A DNA stretch of 5,475 nucleotides from an uncultured Rhizobiaceae group bacterium (GTDB taxonomy: Bacteria; Pseudomonadota; Alphaproteobacteria; Rhizobiales; Rhizobiaceae): contig CALFBU010000304.1 of the NCBI GenBank assembly GCA_937951455.1, positions 1-5,475 on the forward strand, in the 5' to 3' direction. Under the pieces are notes generated by a model. It was given only the letters and a program-made list of their open reading frames with translations, searched no databases and was not told the origin of the DNA. The stretch's first letter is position 1; the number at the start of each line of letters is the position of its first letter. Both the position numbers and the translations under genes were made by a program. Below are positions 1-5,475 of the stretch, piece by piece.

Positions 1-795
1 GACGAGAGCCTTGGCACGCCAGTGAAAGATGCAGTTCATTCTGGATATCAACGCTCACAGATAGGCAATTCTTTACTTGTAGTTGATACAGGAGAACCAC
101 CCAAAGGTGAGTTATCTATTGAAGCACATGGTGGTGCGCTATCTTTTGAATTTTCAAGCGGTTTATCGTGTATAATCGTCAATTGCGGAAAGCCAGAAAC
201 AAATGAAAGCGAAACGTCGCAAGTCTGGCGCACGACAAATGCACATTCCACAGCAACGCTCAATGATGTTTCAATTGTCCGGTTTGAAAATCCCGGAACG
301 GCTGGACGCGCCATCAGCGGGCAAATTTTCTCAAGCAATTTGAACCTCGAATATTCAAGAGAAGATTCATCCACCGCAACTACTATTACCGCAGCCCATA
401 GTGCTTATGTAAAACAATTTGGCATCCGTCATCAAAGGTCACTTACCCTTGATAGCAATGGCGACAGACTATTTGGTCAGGAATGGTTCAGTGGGCCAAA
501 CAAAAGCGATATGCGCTACACAACCAAAGACAAGGTTGCACTTCGCTTCCATCTGCATCCCGACATCAAGGCATCACTTTCTGCAAGCGGCGAGACATGT
601 CTGATAGAAACTCGCGAAGGCGAGCAATGGCGATTTGATTGCCCTGGTTTCAAGCTTGAACTTGCGGAAAGTATTTTCTTTGCAAGCCTGCCTTCCCCAA
701 AGCCAACCTGGCAGATTGTCATCCATACAAAAGCGTATGATAACCCGGAAATAAACTGGGCTTTACAAAAAATTCAGGCTAAAGAACCTTCATAA
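1..795 (+). CDS. Heparinase II/III family protein, C-terminal part (5' end outside window)
   Basis: The frame is open from the first base (DESLGTP...) and ends at TAA 793-795, so 264 codons of a longer gene are visible. A GTG at 22 lies in frame but is internal: the conserved text SGYQR follows within a few codons and there is no ribosome-binding site. The piece matches the C-terminal beta-sandwich region of the heparinase II/III family. Visible signatures are SGYQR followed by [26 protein letters not shown], a WRTTNAHST stretch, a [15 protein letters not shown] strand region, LRFHLHP, and WQIVIHTK close to the end. Family members are polysaccharide lyases or related proteins acting on uronic-acid-containing glycans. 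The catalytic N-terminal alpha/alpha-barrel is outside the window, so neither activity nor substrate can be judged. From memory, a heparinase-like gene just before purH is a common arrangement in Hyphomicrobiales. The 38-nt gap to purH suggests a shared transcript. The family call is fairly sure; the substrate is unknown. Confidence 0.88.
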   Translation, partial: DESLGTPVKDAVHSGYQRSQIGNSLLVVDTGEPPKGELSIEAHGGALSFEFSSGLSCIIVNCGKPETNESETSQVWRTTNAHSTATLNDVSIVRFENPGTAGRAISGQIFSSNLNLEYSREDSSTATTITAAHSAYVKQFGIRHQRSLTLDSNGDRLFGQEWFSGPNKSDMRYTTKDKVALRFHLHPDIKASLSASGETCLIETREGEQWRFDCPGFKLELAESIFFASLPSPKPTWQIVIHTKAYDNPEINWALQKIQAKEPS

Positions 796-816
796 TTACC
801 CTAGTGAGAATTAAAC

Positions 817-823
817 AGGAAAG
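817..823 (+). promoter_or_regulatory. Probable ribosome-binding site of purH
   Basis: The sequence AGGAAAG lies 10 nt before ATG 834. It supports the ATG start over the in-frame GTG at 804, which is preceded by the pyrimidine-rich and AT-rich TTACCCTA with no Shine-Dalgarno-like bases. The spacing is slightly long, so this is a moderate-confidence call. Confidence 0.55.
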
Positions 824-833
824 CCGCAACGTC

Positions 834-2450
834 ATGTCACCGATTGCTAAACAACACGTCATTCCCAATTTGTGCGAAGTGAAAACAGCCCTGCTGTCCG
901 TATCTGACAAAACAGGCATTATCGAACTGGCAAAGGCACTTTCCCAAAAAGGTATCAAACTTCTCTCAACAGGTGGTACTGCAAAGGCAATCGCAAATGC
1001 GGGCATTCCGGTTGAAGACGTTTCTTCAATCACCAACTTCCCCGAAATCATGGACGGACGTGTAAAGACACTTCACCCTTCTGTTCATGGCGGCTTACTC
1101 GCTGTGCGTACAGATGAAAGCCACAAACAAGCGATGGCTGAACAAGGTATCAGCCCCATCGATATGGCCGTGATCAATCTTTATCCGTTTGAAGAAACCA
1201 TAGCAAAGGGCGCTGATTACGACACTTGCGTGGAGAACATCGATATCGGTGGCCCAGCCATGATACGCGCGGCTGCAAAGAACCATGGCTTCGTCAACAT
1301 CATCACTGACCCTGCCGATTATGCAGAAGTGCTGGAACAACTCGAAGCACATGACAATCAAACAACGCTGGAATTGCGTAAGCGTCTTGCGCACAAGGCC
1401 TTTGCTCGTACTGCAAGCTATGACACGGCAATCTCAAACTGGTTTGCTAATGAAGTAGGATCAAACATGCCACTGCACAGAAGTGTTGCAGGAACCTTGG
1501 CAGCTGAGATGCGCTACGGGGAAAACCCGCACCAGCAGGCAGGGTTTTATAAAACAGGCGACAATCGAAAAGGCGTTGCAACGGCCACACAACTGCAAGG
1601 CAAGCAACTTTCTTACAACAACATCAATGATACCGATGCAGCCTTTGAACTGGTTTCAGAATTCAAACCGGAAGATGGCCCGGCAGTCGCGATCATAAAA
1701 CACGCAAACCCTTGTGGGGTAGCCCGTGGCGCAACAGTGGGCGAAGCCTATAAAAAGGCATTTGCCTGCGATACAGTTTCAGCCTTTGGTGGCATCATTG
1801 CGCTGAACCAAACCCTAGATGCAACATCTGCAAAACAGATTGTAGAAATTTTTACAGAAGTCATCATCGCACCTGAAGCAGATGAAGAAGCGCGCGAAAT
1901 CATCGCTGCAAAGAAAAACCTTCGCCTGCTTGTAACCGGTGGTCTGCCTGACCCATCATCAAAAGGTCTGTCTGTGAAAACAGTTGCTGGTGGCTTGTTG
2001 GTGCAAGATCGTGATGCGCGGGTAATCGATGATCTTGAGTTGAAAGTCGTCACCAAAGTTCAACCAACAGACGCCCAACTTGCGGACATGCGCTTCGCTT
2101 TTCAGGTTGCAAAACACGTGAAATCCAATGCGATTGTTTATGCAAAAGATTTGGCGACCGTTGGCATTGGTGCGGGCCAAATGAGCCGATTGGATTCATC
2201 ACGCATCGCAGCCAGAAAAGCCGTTGATGCAATGGAAGCTGCTAATAGCCAAGAGCTTCTGACAAAGGGAAGTGCTGTTGCATCAGACGCTTTCTTCCCC
2301 TTCGCAGACGGTCTGATTTCAGCCATTGAAGCAGGTGCAACCTGCGCCATTCAACCCGGTGGCTCCATGCGTGATGATGAAGTCATCGCTGCAGCAGATG
2401 AAGCAGGCATTGCAATGGTCTTTACAGGCACGCGTCACTTCAGGCATTAA
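834..2450 (+). CDS. purH: Bifunctional AICAR formyltransferase / IMP cyclohydrolase PurH
   Basis: This cytoplasmic enzyme formylates AICAR with 10-formyl-tetrahydrofolate and then closes the ring to IMP, the last two steps of de novo purine synthesis. The 538-residue protein is full length for the family. The N-terminal MGS-like cyclohydrolase domain (about 17-150) shows [15 protein letters not shown] (45-49), DGRVKTLHP (74-82), NLYPF (115-119) and [14 protein letters not shown] (137-150). The transformylase domain shows RYGENPHQ (227-234), [11 protein letters not shown], the catalytic-type Lys289-His290 in KHANPCG, SAFGG (316-320), [16 protein letters not shown] and PGGSMRD (508-514), and ends in [11 protein letters not shown] 834 was chosen over an in-frame GTG at 804 because an AGGAAAG stretch lies upstream of it, the GTG has none, and the resulting N-terminus has the usual length before ALLSVSDK. 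All expected motifs are intact. It probably shares a transcript with the preceding heparinase-like gene and ends 4 nt from the stop of the opposing transporter gene. Confidence 0.98.
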   Translation: MSPIAKQHVIPNLCEVKTALLSVSDKTGIIELAKALSQKGIKLLSTGGTAKAIANAGIPVEDVSSITNFPEIMDGRVKTLHPSVHGGLLAVRTDESHKQAMAEQGISPIDMAVINLYPFEETIAKGADYDTCVENIDIGGPAMIRAAAKNHGFVNIITDPADYAEVLEQLEAHDNQTTLELRKRLAHKAFARTASYDTAISNWFANEVGSNMPLHRSVAGTLAAEMRYGENPHQQAGFYKTGDNRKGVATATQLQGKQLSYNNINDTDAAFELVSEFKPEDGPAVAIIKHANPCGVARGATVGEAYKKAFACDTVSAFGGIIALNQTLDATSAKQIVEIFTEVIIAPEADEEAREIIAAKKNLRLLVTGGLPDPSSKGLSVKTVAGGLLVQDRDARVIDDLELKVVTKVQPTDAQLADMRFAFQVAKHVKSNAIVYAKDLATVGIGAGQMSRLDSSRIAARKAVDAMEAANSQELLTKGSAVASDAFFPFADGLISAIEAGATCAIQPGGSMRDDEVIAAADEAGIAMVFTGTRHFRH

Positions 2451-2454
2451 GGGC

Positions 2455-3822
2455 TTAAGCGCGTTTCTGCTGAACCTTGTTTAGCAATAGAAGCCCTGCA
2501 ATAAACAAAACGACAATGGGTATAACGCCGATACGCTGGCTGCCGCTGATGTCTGTAAATAGGGCAATCAGTAATGGTGCTACAAATGCAGTCGCACGGC
2601 CAGACATGGCGTAAAGGCCAAACGCTTCCGTCATGCGGCCGGGTTCGGCCTGATCTGCCATCAAGGTTCTGGAAGCAGCTTGCAACGCACCACCAGCCGC
2701 GCCAATAAAGCCACCGCAAATGTAAAATACGATATCAGGAATCGAAGATCCCGCCGCAAGTTTGATAAACAAGGCTTGATCCATGTCCGTTGTAATGACA
2801 ATTAAACTGGCAATCGTCAAAATGATAACACTCATGCGAACAACAAACTTCGGCCCCATGGAATCATCAAATCGCCCGCCCAGATAAGCGCCAAGCACGC
2901 CGGTAATATTGGCAAGAATACCAAAGATGCCAACCTGCACAATTGACCACTCCAGCACCCCAACTGCATAAATTCCACCGAAGGTATAAAGTCCGTTGAG
3001 CGCATCACGGTAGAGCATGGATGAACCAAGATAGGCAAAAAGAGAAGTATTTTCTGGTAGTCGCTTGATCGTGGTAACAAGGTTTTTTAGACCTTGGCCA
3101 ACAGCGCCTGTAATTTTTTCCCTACGCCCGATATCGGGTGTAAAAAGCAAAAGCGGCAGAACAAAAACCAGATACCAAATCGCTGTCAAAGGCCCAGTTG
3201 CTCGTTCCCCCTCTTTCAACTCGGTATTAATGCCAAACATCGGCTCCGTGCCAAGTAAGGTTAGCCCTTCCTTGTTCGTCGCCATCGTCAGCAACACAAT
3301 TATGAGTGTAAACAAACCAGCCACATACCCCAACGACCAGGCATTCCCCGATAAACGTCCAAGTTGCTCGCGTGGCACCAACGTAGGCATCATGGCATTG
3401 TTAAAAACTGCGGCAAACTCAAAACCGATCATCAAAATAATCAACGCCAATAAAGCTATGAAAACAGAACTTCCAGCCTCTTGATAGGGCGCCGCCCACC
3501 AAAGCATGAAAGACCCGACAAACCCGAGAATTGAAAAAGCAAATATCCATGGTTTTCGTGGGCCCGTCGCATCCGCAATTGCGCCAAGGACAGGTGACAT
3601 AATAGCGATGATAATACCAGCAATCGCCGTGCCATAACCCCATTGGCTTTGGCCCGTGACAGGGTCGCTTGCAACAAAAGATGCAAAATACGGCGCGAAA
3701 ATAAAAGTGATGATCAGCGTGTGATAAGGCTGCGCTGCAAAATCAAACAGCATCCACCCCCAGATGCCTTTTTTATCTGAATTTACAAACTCGTCTTCCT
3801 GTCTTGCCACGTCAATACTCAT
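2455..3822 (-). CDS. MFS transporter, Atg22/UMF1-like
   Basis: This is an integral inner-membrane transporter of the major facilitator superfamily. The 455-residue protein is strongly hydrophobic with about 12 segments. The N-terminal signature GWMLFDFAAQPYHTLI (22-37) resembles the WxLYDWANSAY opening of Atg22/UMF1-like members. An MFS motif A is seen as GAIADATGPRK (80-90), with a second-half counterpart GGRFDDSMGPK (315-325). Also typical are YRDALNGLYTFGGIYA (271-286) and the QAASRTLMADQAEPGRMTE region (381-399) before FGLYAMSGRATAF. A hydrophilic loop (about 182-210) and a central cytoplasmic loop (about 229-260) separate the halves. ATG 3822 was preferred to the adjacent TTG at 3825 because AAGGGG sits 6 nt upstream of the ATG. 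The substrate cannot be read from the sequence; family members are mostly uncharacterised in bacteria. The gene runs divergently from the small membrane-protein/pdxY group and convergently with purH. The superfamily is sure, the subfamily likely. Confidence 0.92.
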   Translation of the reverse strand: MSIDVARQEDEFVNSDKKGIWGWMLFDFAAQPYHTLIITFIFAPYFASFVASDPVTGQSQWGYGTAIAGIIIAIMSPVLGAIADATGPRKPWIFAFSILGFVGSFMLWWAAPYQEAGSSVFIALLALIILMIGFEFAAVFNNAMMPTLVPREQLGRLSGNAWSLGYVAGLFTLIIVLLTMATNKEGLTLLGTEPMFGINTELKEGERATGPLTAIWYLVFVLPLLLFTPDIGRREKITGAVGQGLKNLVTTIKRLPENTSLFAYLGSSMLYRDALNGLYTFGGIYAVGVLEWSIVQVGIFGILANITGVLGAYLGGRFDDSMGPKFVVRMSVIILTIASLIVITTDMDQALFIKLAAGSSIPDIVFYICGGFIGAAGGALQAASRTLMADQAEPGRMTEAFGLYAMSGRATAFVAPLLIALFTDISGSQRIGVIPIVVLFIAGLLLLNKVQQKRA

Positions 3823-3828
3823 CAAATT

Positions 3829-3834
3829 CCCCTT
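3829..3834 (-). promoter_or_regulatory. Ribosome-binding site of the MFS transporter gene
   Basis: Read on the - strand this is AAGGGG, 6 nt before ATG 3822. It fixes the ATG as the better start over the neighbouring TTG codon at 3825, which would leave only 3 nt of spacing. Confidence 0.7.
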
Positions 3835-3843
3835 AATGCCCCT

Positions 3844-3857
3844 TAGAAGAACTTCTA
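3844..3857. repeat. 14-nt inverted repeat, possible operator
   Basis: TAGAAG-AA-CTTCTA has perfect 6-nt arms around a 2-nt centre. It lies 21 nt upstream of the MFS start codon within the divergent promoter region, a position where a repressor could act on the transporter gene. No regulator gene is present in the window and I do not recognise the site as that of a known regulator. A 14-nt repeat of this kind can arise by chance. Confidence 0.35.
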
Positions 3858-3873
3858 CTATTGCAGTCTTATG

Positions 3874-3886
3874 CTGGTTTTGCCAG
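3874..3886. repeat. Short inverted repeat CTGG-N5-CCAG
   Basis: CTGG (3874-3877) and CCAG (3883-3886) flank TTTTG. The 4-nt arms are too short to mean much alone. It is listed because it lies in the same divergent intergenic region as the longer inverted repeat, 26 nt before the + strand start codon. Confidence 0.2.
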
Positions 3887-3912
3887 TGTCATATTAAATT
3901 AGAGGGTGCGAG

Positions 3913-4173
3913 ATGGTCAATAAACCGAAAATCAGCGATGACGAAGCGGAATCAAAACGTATTCTGGAGCGCGTGGCGCAAGAGTCTGAAACGATTGGAA
4001 CATCCTCAGTCAAGCGTGTTGCCGAACGTGTGAAAGGACATTTGAGTGCGCAAGATACCGACGAAAATCAGTGGGCAGAACTTTGGGGCAAGCGCATCGG
4101 CAGAACGCTGGGTGCAATCTTTGTCGTCGTGCTAATCATCCATCTGCTCAGAACCTATATATTCGATGTCTAA
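3913..4173 (+). CDS. Small protein with one C-terminal membrane helix, unknown function
   Basis: I do not recognise a named family. The 86-residue product has a charged, probably helical N-terminal part (1-63) rich in Glu, Lys and Arg (SDDEAESKRILERVAQESE, then VKRVAERVKGHL). A WGKRIGRTLG stretch follows, then one hydrophobic helix (about 67-79, AIFVVVLIIHLL), and a short tail RTYIFDV. The basic cluster Lys60, Arg61 and Arg64 before the helix predicts a cytoplasmic N-terminus and a tail-anchored inner-membrane protein; there is no signal peptide. Support for coding comes from GAGGG at 3902-3906, 6 nt before the ATG, from sensible composition, and from an 8-nt overlap of its end with the pdxY start. 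The overlap suggests co-translation with PdxY. From memory, similar small hypothetical proteins occur in other Hyphomicrobiales, but this needs a homology search. Confidence 0.8.
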   Translation: MVNKPKISDDEAESKRILERVAQESETIGTSSVKRVAERVKGHLSAQDTDENQWAELWGKRIGRTLGAIFVVVLIIHLLRTYIFDV

Positions 4174-5011
4174 GAAAGCCGTTATCGTTATTTCTTCGCA
4201 CGTGGCACGCGGGTCTGTCGGCAACCGAGCAGCAGTCTTTGCGCTGGAAACTCTTGGGTTTCCGGTATGGGCTATTCCTACCGTTACCCTGCCATGGCAT
4301 CCGGGCCACGGCGCATCAACCCGCATTGTAGCAGATGAAACAGCTTTCGCAGCATTTTTAACTGACATCGAAAACGCACCCTGGATTGATGAAGTGGGCG
4401 CAATTCTCACTGGTTACATGGCCAATCCAGCGCAAGTAAAATCCATCGCAAACCTGGTTTCCAATATCAAAGCCAAAAACGAAAATTGTGTATACTTGTG
4501 TGATCCTGTCATCGGTGATCTTGGCGGTCTCTATATTCCTCAGGAAACCGCCACAAAAATCAGGGACGAGTTGATACCAAGATGCGATATCACGACGCCA
4601 AACAGGTTTGAATTAAGCTGGCTTTTAGACCAACAGCCACCCAAAACGATTGAGGAAACAATTCAATTGGCAAGCCAGCTTGGGCCAGAACATGTAATCA
4701 CAACTTCCTGCCCGACAGAAAAATTAAATCAAACGGGCAATCTGTATTACAACGCCACACAAAAATTCTTGGCGACCCATGCAGAGTTCACAGACCCACC
4801 CAATGGCCCAGGCGATTTGACGGCGGCGATTTATCTAGGCCATCTACTTGATAAAATGGCACCCGATGAAAATCTTAGCGTTACGACATCTTCTGTTTTT
4901 GAAATCTTGCAAAACGCCACCAAACGAGGTTCGGACGAGTTAACCCTTGAGAGCGATGCGCAAAGCATTGTAAAACCAAACAATCGAATCAGTCTAACTG
5001 ATCTAACCTGA
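4166..5011 (+). CDS. pdxY: Pyridoxal kinase PdxY-type (vitamin B6 salvage)
   Basis: This cytoplasmic ribokinase-superfamily enzyme uses ATP to phosphorylate the 5' hydroxyl of pyridoxal, salvaging vitamin B6 into PLP. The 281-residue protein is normal length. Visible signatures are SSHVARGSVGN near the start (10-20), PTVTLPWHPGHG (38-49), TGYM (82-85), CDPVIGD (112-118), TPNRFEL (144-150), the anion-hole motif GPGD (214-217) with Asp217 as the likely catalytic base, and SDELTLESD near the end. WHPGHG stands where E. coli PdxY has SNHTQYG, and GPGD where E. coli has GVGD; I believe both are usual in alphaproteobacterial homologues. The ATG overlaps the preceding gene by 8 nt (ATGTCTAA). No Shine-Dalgarno sequence precedes it, so translation is probably coupled to the upstream small gene. 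PdxY is preferred to PdxK because the C-terminal pattern aligns better with PdxY. The kinase family is sure; specificity among B6 vitamers is inferred. Confidence 0.94.
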   Translation: MSKKAVIVISSHVARGSVGNRAAVFALETLGFPVWAIPTVTLPWHPGHGASTRIVADETAFAAFLTDIENAPWIDEVGAILTGYMANPAQVKSIANLVSNIKAKNENCVYLCDPVIGDLGGLYIPQETATKIRDELIPRCDITTPNRFELSWLLDQQPPKTIEETIQLASQLGPEHVITTSCPTEKLNQTGNLYYNATQKFLATHAEFTDPPNGPGDLTAAIYLGHLLDKMAPDENLSVTTSSVFEILQNATKRGSDELTLESDAQSIVKPNNRISLTDLT

Positions 5012-5037
5012 CGCTTATCGCTCAAAGGGGCCAAGAC

Positions 5038-5436
5038 ATGAAGAAACTACTTATTTCAATCACAATGATGCTAATGGCAAGCCAAACGGCAATTGCAGAG
5101 AATGCTGATCTTGTAAGTAAATGGTACAGTGCGCTCAAAACGAGCAACCAGGCAATGTTTCAAGAGCTCTTGGCCGATGACGCAGTTCTCAACATCAATC
5201 CACTTGAAATAACCCAAACAAAAGCTGAGTACATAGAAGCCTTGGAAAATTGGAAAGAAGTCGCTAAAGACCTTACCCTCATCATAAAGGGCATCAAGCC
5301 AACGGGCGAGACAACAGTACGGGCAATGGTTTGTTACAAGTTTACAGAAAATTCGACCCTGAATGAAGAACTCTTTGTTTTCCTTGATGGCAAAATCACA
5401 AACTTCTCGCAAAAAAAACGGGGCGATGAGTGTTAA
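5038..5436 (+). CDS. Exported NTF2/SnoaL-like small protein
   Basis: The 132-residue product begins with a classical Sec signal peptide: MKK, a hydrophobic core LLISITMMLMAS, and a likely signal peptidase I site after AIA (residue 20, before ENADLV). The mature part resembles the NTF2/SnoaL-like cone fold. An N-terminal helix (VSKWYSALKTSN) leads into FQELLADDAVLNIN, then a helix with AEYIEALENWKEVAKDL. Alternating strands follow (LIIKGIKPTG, TVRAMVCYKFTEN, EELFVFLDGKITNF). The fold is used by enzymes, binding proteins and domains of no known activity, and no catalytic residues can be assigned. The mature protein has two cysteines (99 and 132, the last residue), which could form a disulfide in the periplasm. 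AAAGGGG at 5024-5030 lies 7 nt before the ATG, and the gene follows pdxY by 26 nt, suggesting one operon. An A8 run (5411-5418) lies near its end. Coding is sure; the fold call is moderate. Confidence 0.82.
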   Translation: MKKLLISITMMLMASQTAIAENADLVSKWYSALKTSNQAMFQELLADDAVLNINPLEITQTKAEYIEALENWKEVAKDLTLIIKGIKPTGETTVRAMVCYKFTENSTLNEELFVFLDGKITNFSQKKRGDEC

Positions 5437-5461
5437 GGCTAAACCCTGAGACATCAAGTAA

Positions 5462-5470
5462 AGGGAGGGG
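5462..5470 (+). promoter_or_regulatory. Probable ribosome-binding site of a gene starting at the window edge
   Basis: AGGGAGGGG is a strong Shine-Dalgarno-like stretch. The window ends in AAT, so an ATG at 5474 would be completed if the next base is G, giving about 5 nt of spacing from GGAGG. This suggests that the pdxY operon continues beyond the window. The downstream gene is not visible and the start is a guess. Confidence 0.5.
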
Positions 5471-5475
5471 AGAAT

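Larger units (their letters stand above)
3823..3912. promoter_or_regulatory. Divergent intergenic region with candidate promoters
   Basis: These 90 nt separate the start codons of the MFS gene (-) and the small membrane-protein gene (+), so they or the adjacent coding ends should hold promoters for both directions. I find no convincing sigma-70 pair. Toward the right, TATTAA (3892-3897) is a weak -10-like hexamer lacking a good -35 at normal spacing. Toward the left, an ATGACA-like -35 on the - strand (around 3887-3892) has only a poor TAAGAC-like -10. The region also carries a 14-nt inverted repeat at 3844-3857 and a shorter CTGG-N5-CCAG repeat at 3874-3886. The regulatory role rests mainly on position. 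Confidence 0.5.

Noticed and set aside
22..24. GTG at 22 as the start of a 257-residue gene
   Set aside because: The frame is open to the window edge, the conserved heparinase C-terminal text begins immediately, and there is no ribosome-binding site. It is an internal codon of a truncated gene.
804..833. GTG at 804 as the purH start, adding 10 residues
   Set aside because: No ribosome-binding site precedes it, while ATG 834 has AGGAAAG upstream and gives the N-terminal length usual for PurH.
2453..2460. GCTTAAGC palindrome as a bidirectional terminator
   Set aside because: The 8-nt palindrome has no loop and no following T-run on either strand, so it cannot form a usual intrinsic terminator.
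3065..3484. 139-residue open frame on the + strand inside the MFS gene
   Set aside because: It is antisense to a clearly coding, motif-bearing membrane protein, and its translation has no recognisable domain. It is a shadow frame.
4071..4331. 86-residue + strand frame spanning the small-gene/pdxY junction
   Set aside because: It overlaps two well-supported genes in a different frame and lacks a ribosome-binding site and recognisable features.
5071..5457. 128-residue open frame on the - strand opposite the NTF2-like gene
   Set aside because: The + strand frame has a signal peptide, a good ribosome-binding site and operon position. The reverse frame has none of these.
1..5475. A previously undescribed defence, mobile or phage-like system
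   Set aside because: Almost the whole window is filled by housekeeping-type genes with consistent composition. There are no recombinases, repeat arrays, nucleases or toxin-like pairs, so no such system is supported.

Overview
The window looks like an ordinary chromosomal segment from an alphaproteobacterium, most likely of the Hyphomicrobiales (Rhizobiales). The evidence is a heparinase II/III-type gene directly followed by purH, an Atg22/UMF1-like MFS transporter, and a PdxY-type pyridoxal kinase carrying what I recall as the alphaproteobacterial TLPWHPGHG and GPGD signatures. Base composition is in the mid-40s % G+C by eye, which is low for that order and would fit a marine, lower-GC member. 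That taxonomic refinement is inference. I see no mobile element, CRISPR array, tRNA, rRNA or phage gene.

Left part (1-2450, + strand): the C-terminal 264 codons of a heparinase II/III family protein enter from the window edge. After 38 nt comes complete purH (ATG at 834), which carries out the last two steps of IMP synthesis. The short gap and shared strand suggest co-transcription.

Middle (2455-3822, - strand): a complete 455-residue MFS transporter of the Atg22/UMF1 type points tail-to-tail at purH. Only 4 nt separate the two stop codons. Its 5' end faces a 90-nt divergent intergenic region (3823-3912) that holds a 14-nt inverted repeat and must contain, or lie next to, the promoters for both directions.

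Right part (3913-5475, + strand): a compact probable operon encodes an 86-residue protein with one C-terminal membrane helix, then PdxY (overlapping it by 8 nt, probably translationally coupled), then after 26 nt a small exported NTF2/SnoaL-like protein. The window ends in a strong purine-rich ribosome-binding-like stretch, so a further gene probably begins at or just beyond the edge.

The functional themes are envelope or polysaccharide metabolism, purine synthesis, transport of an unknown solute, and vitamin B6 salvage. The sequence shows no obvious single system linking them. The least understood parts are the small membrane protein before pdxY and the exported NTF2-like protein after it.
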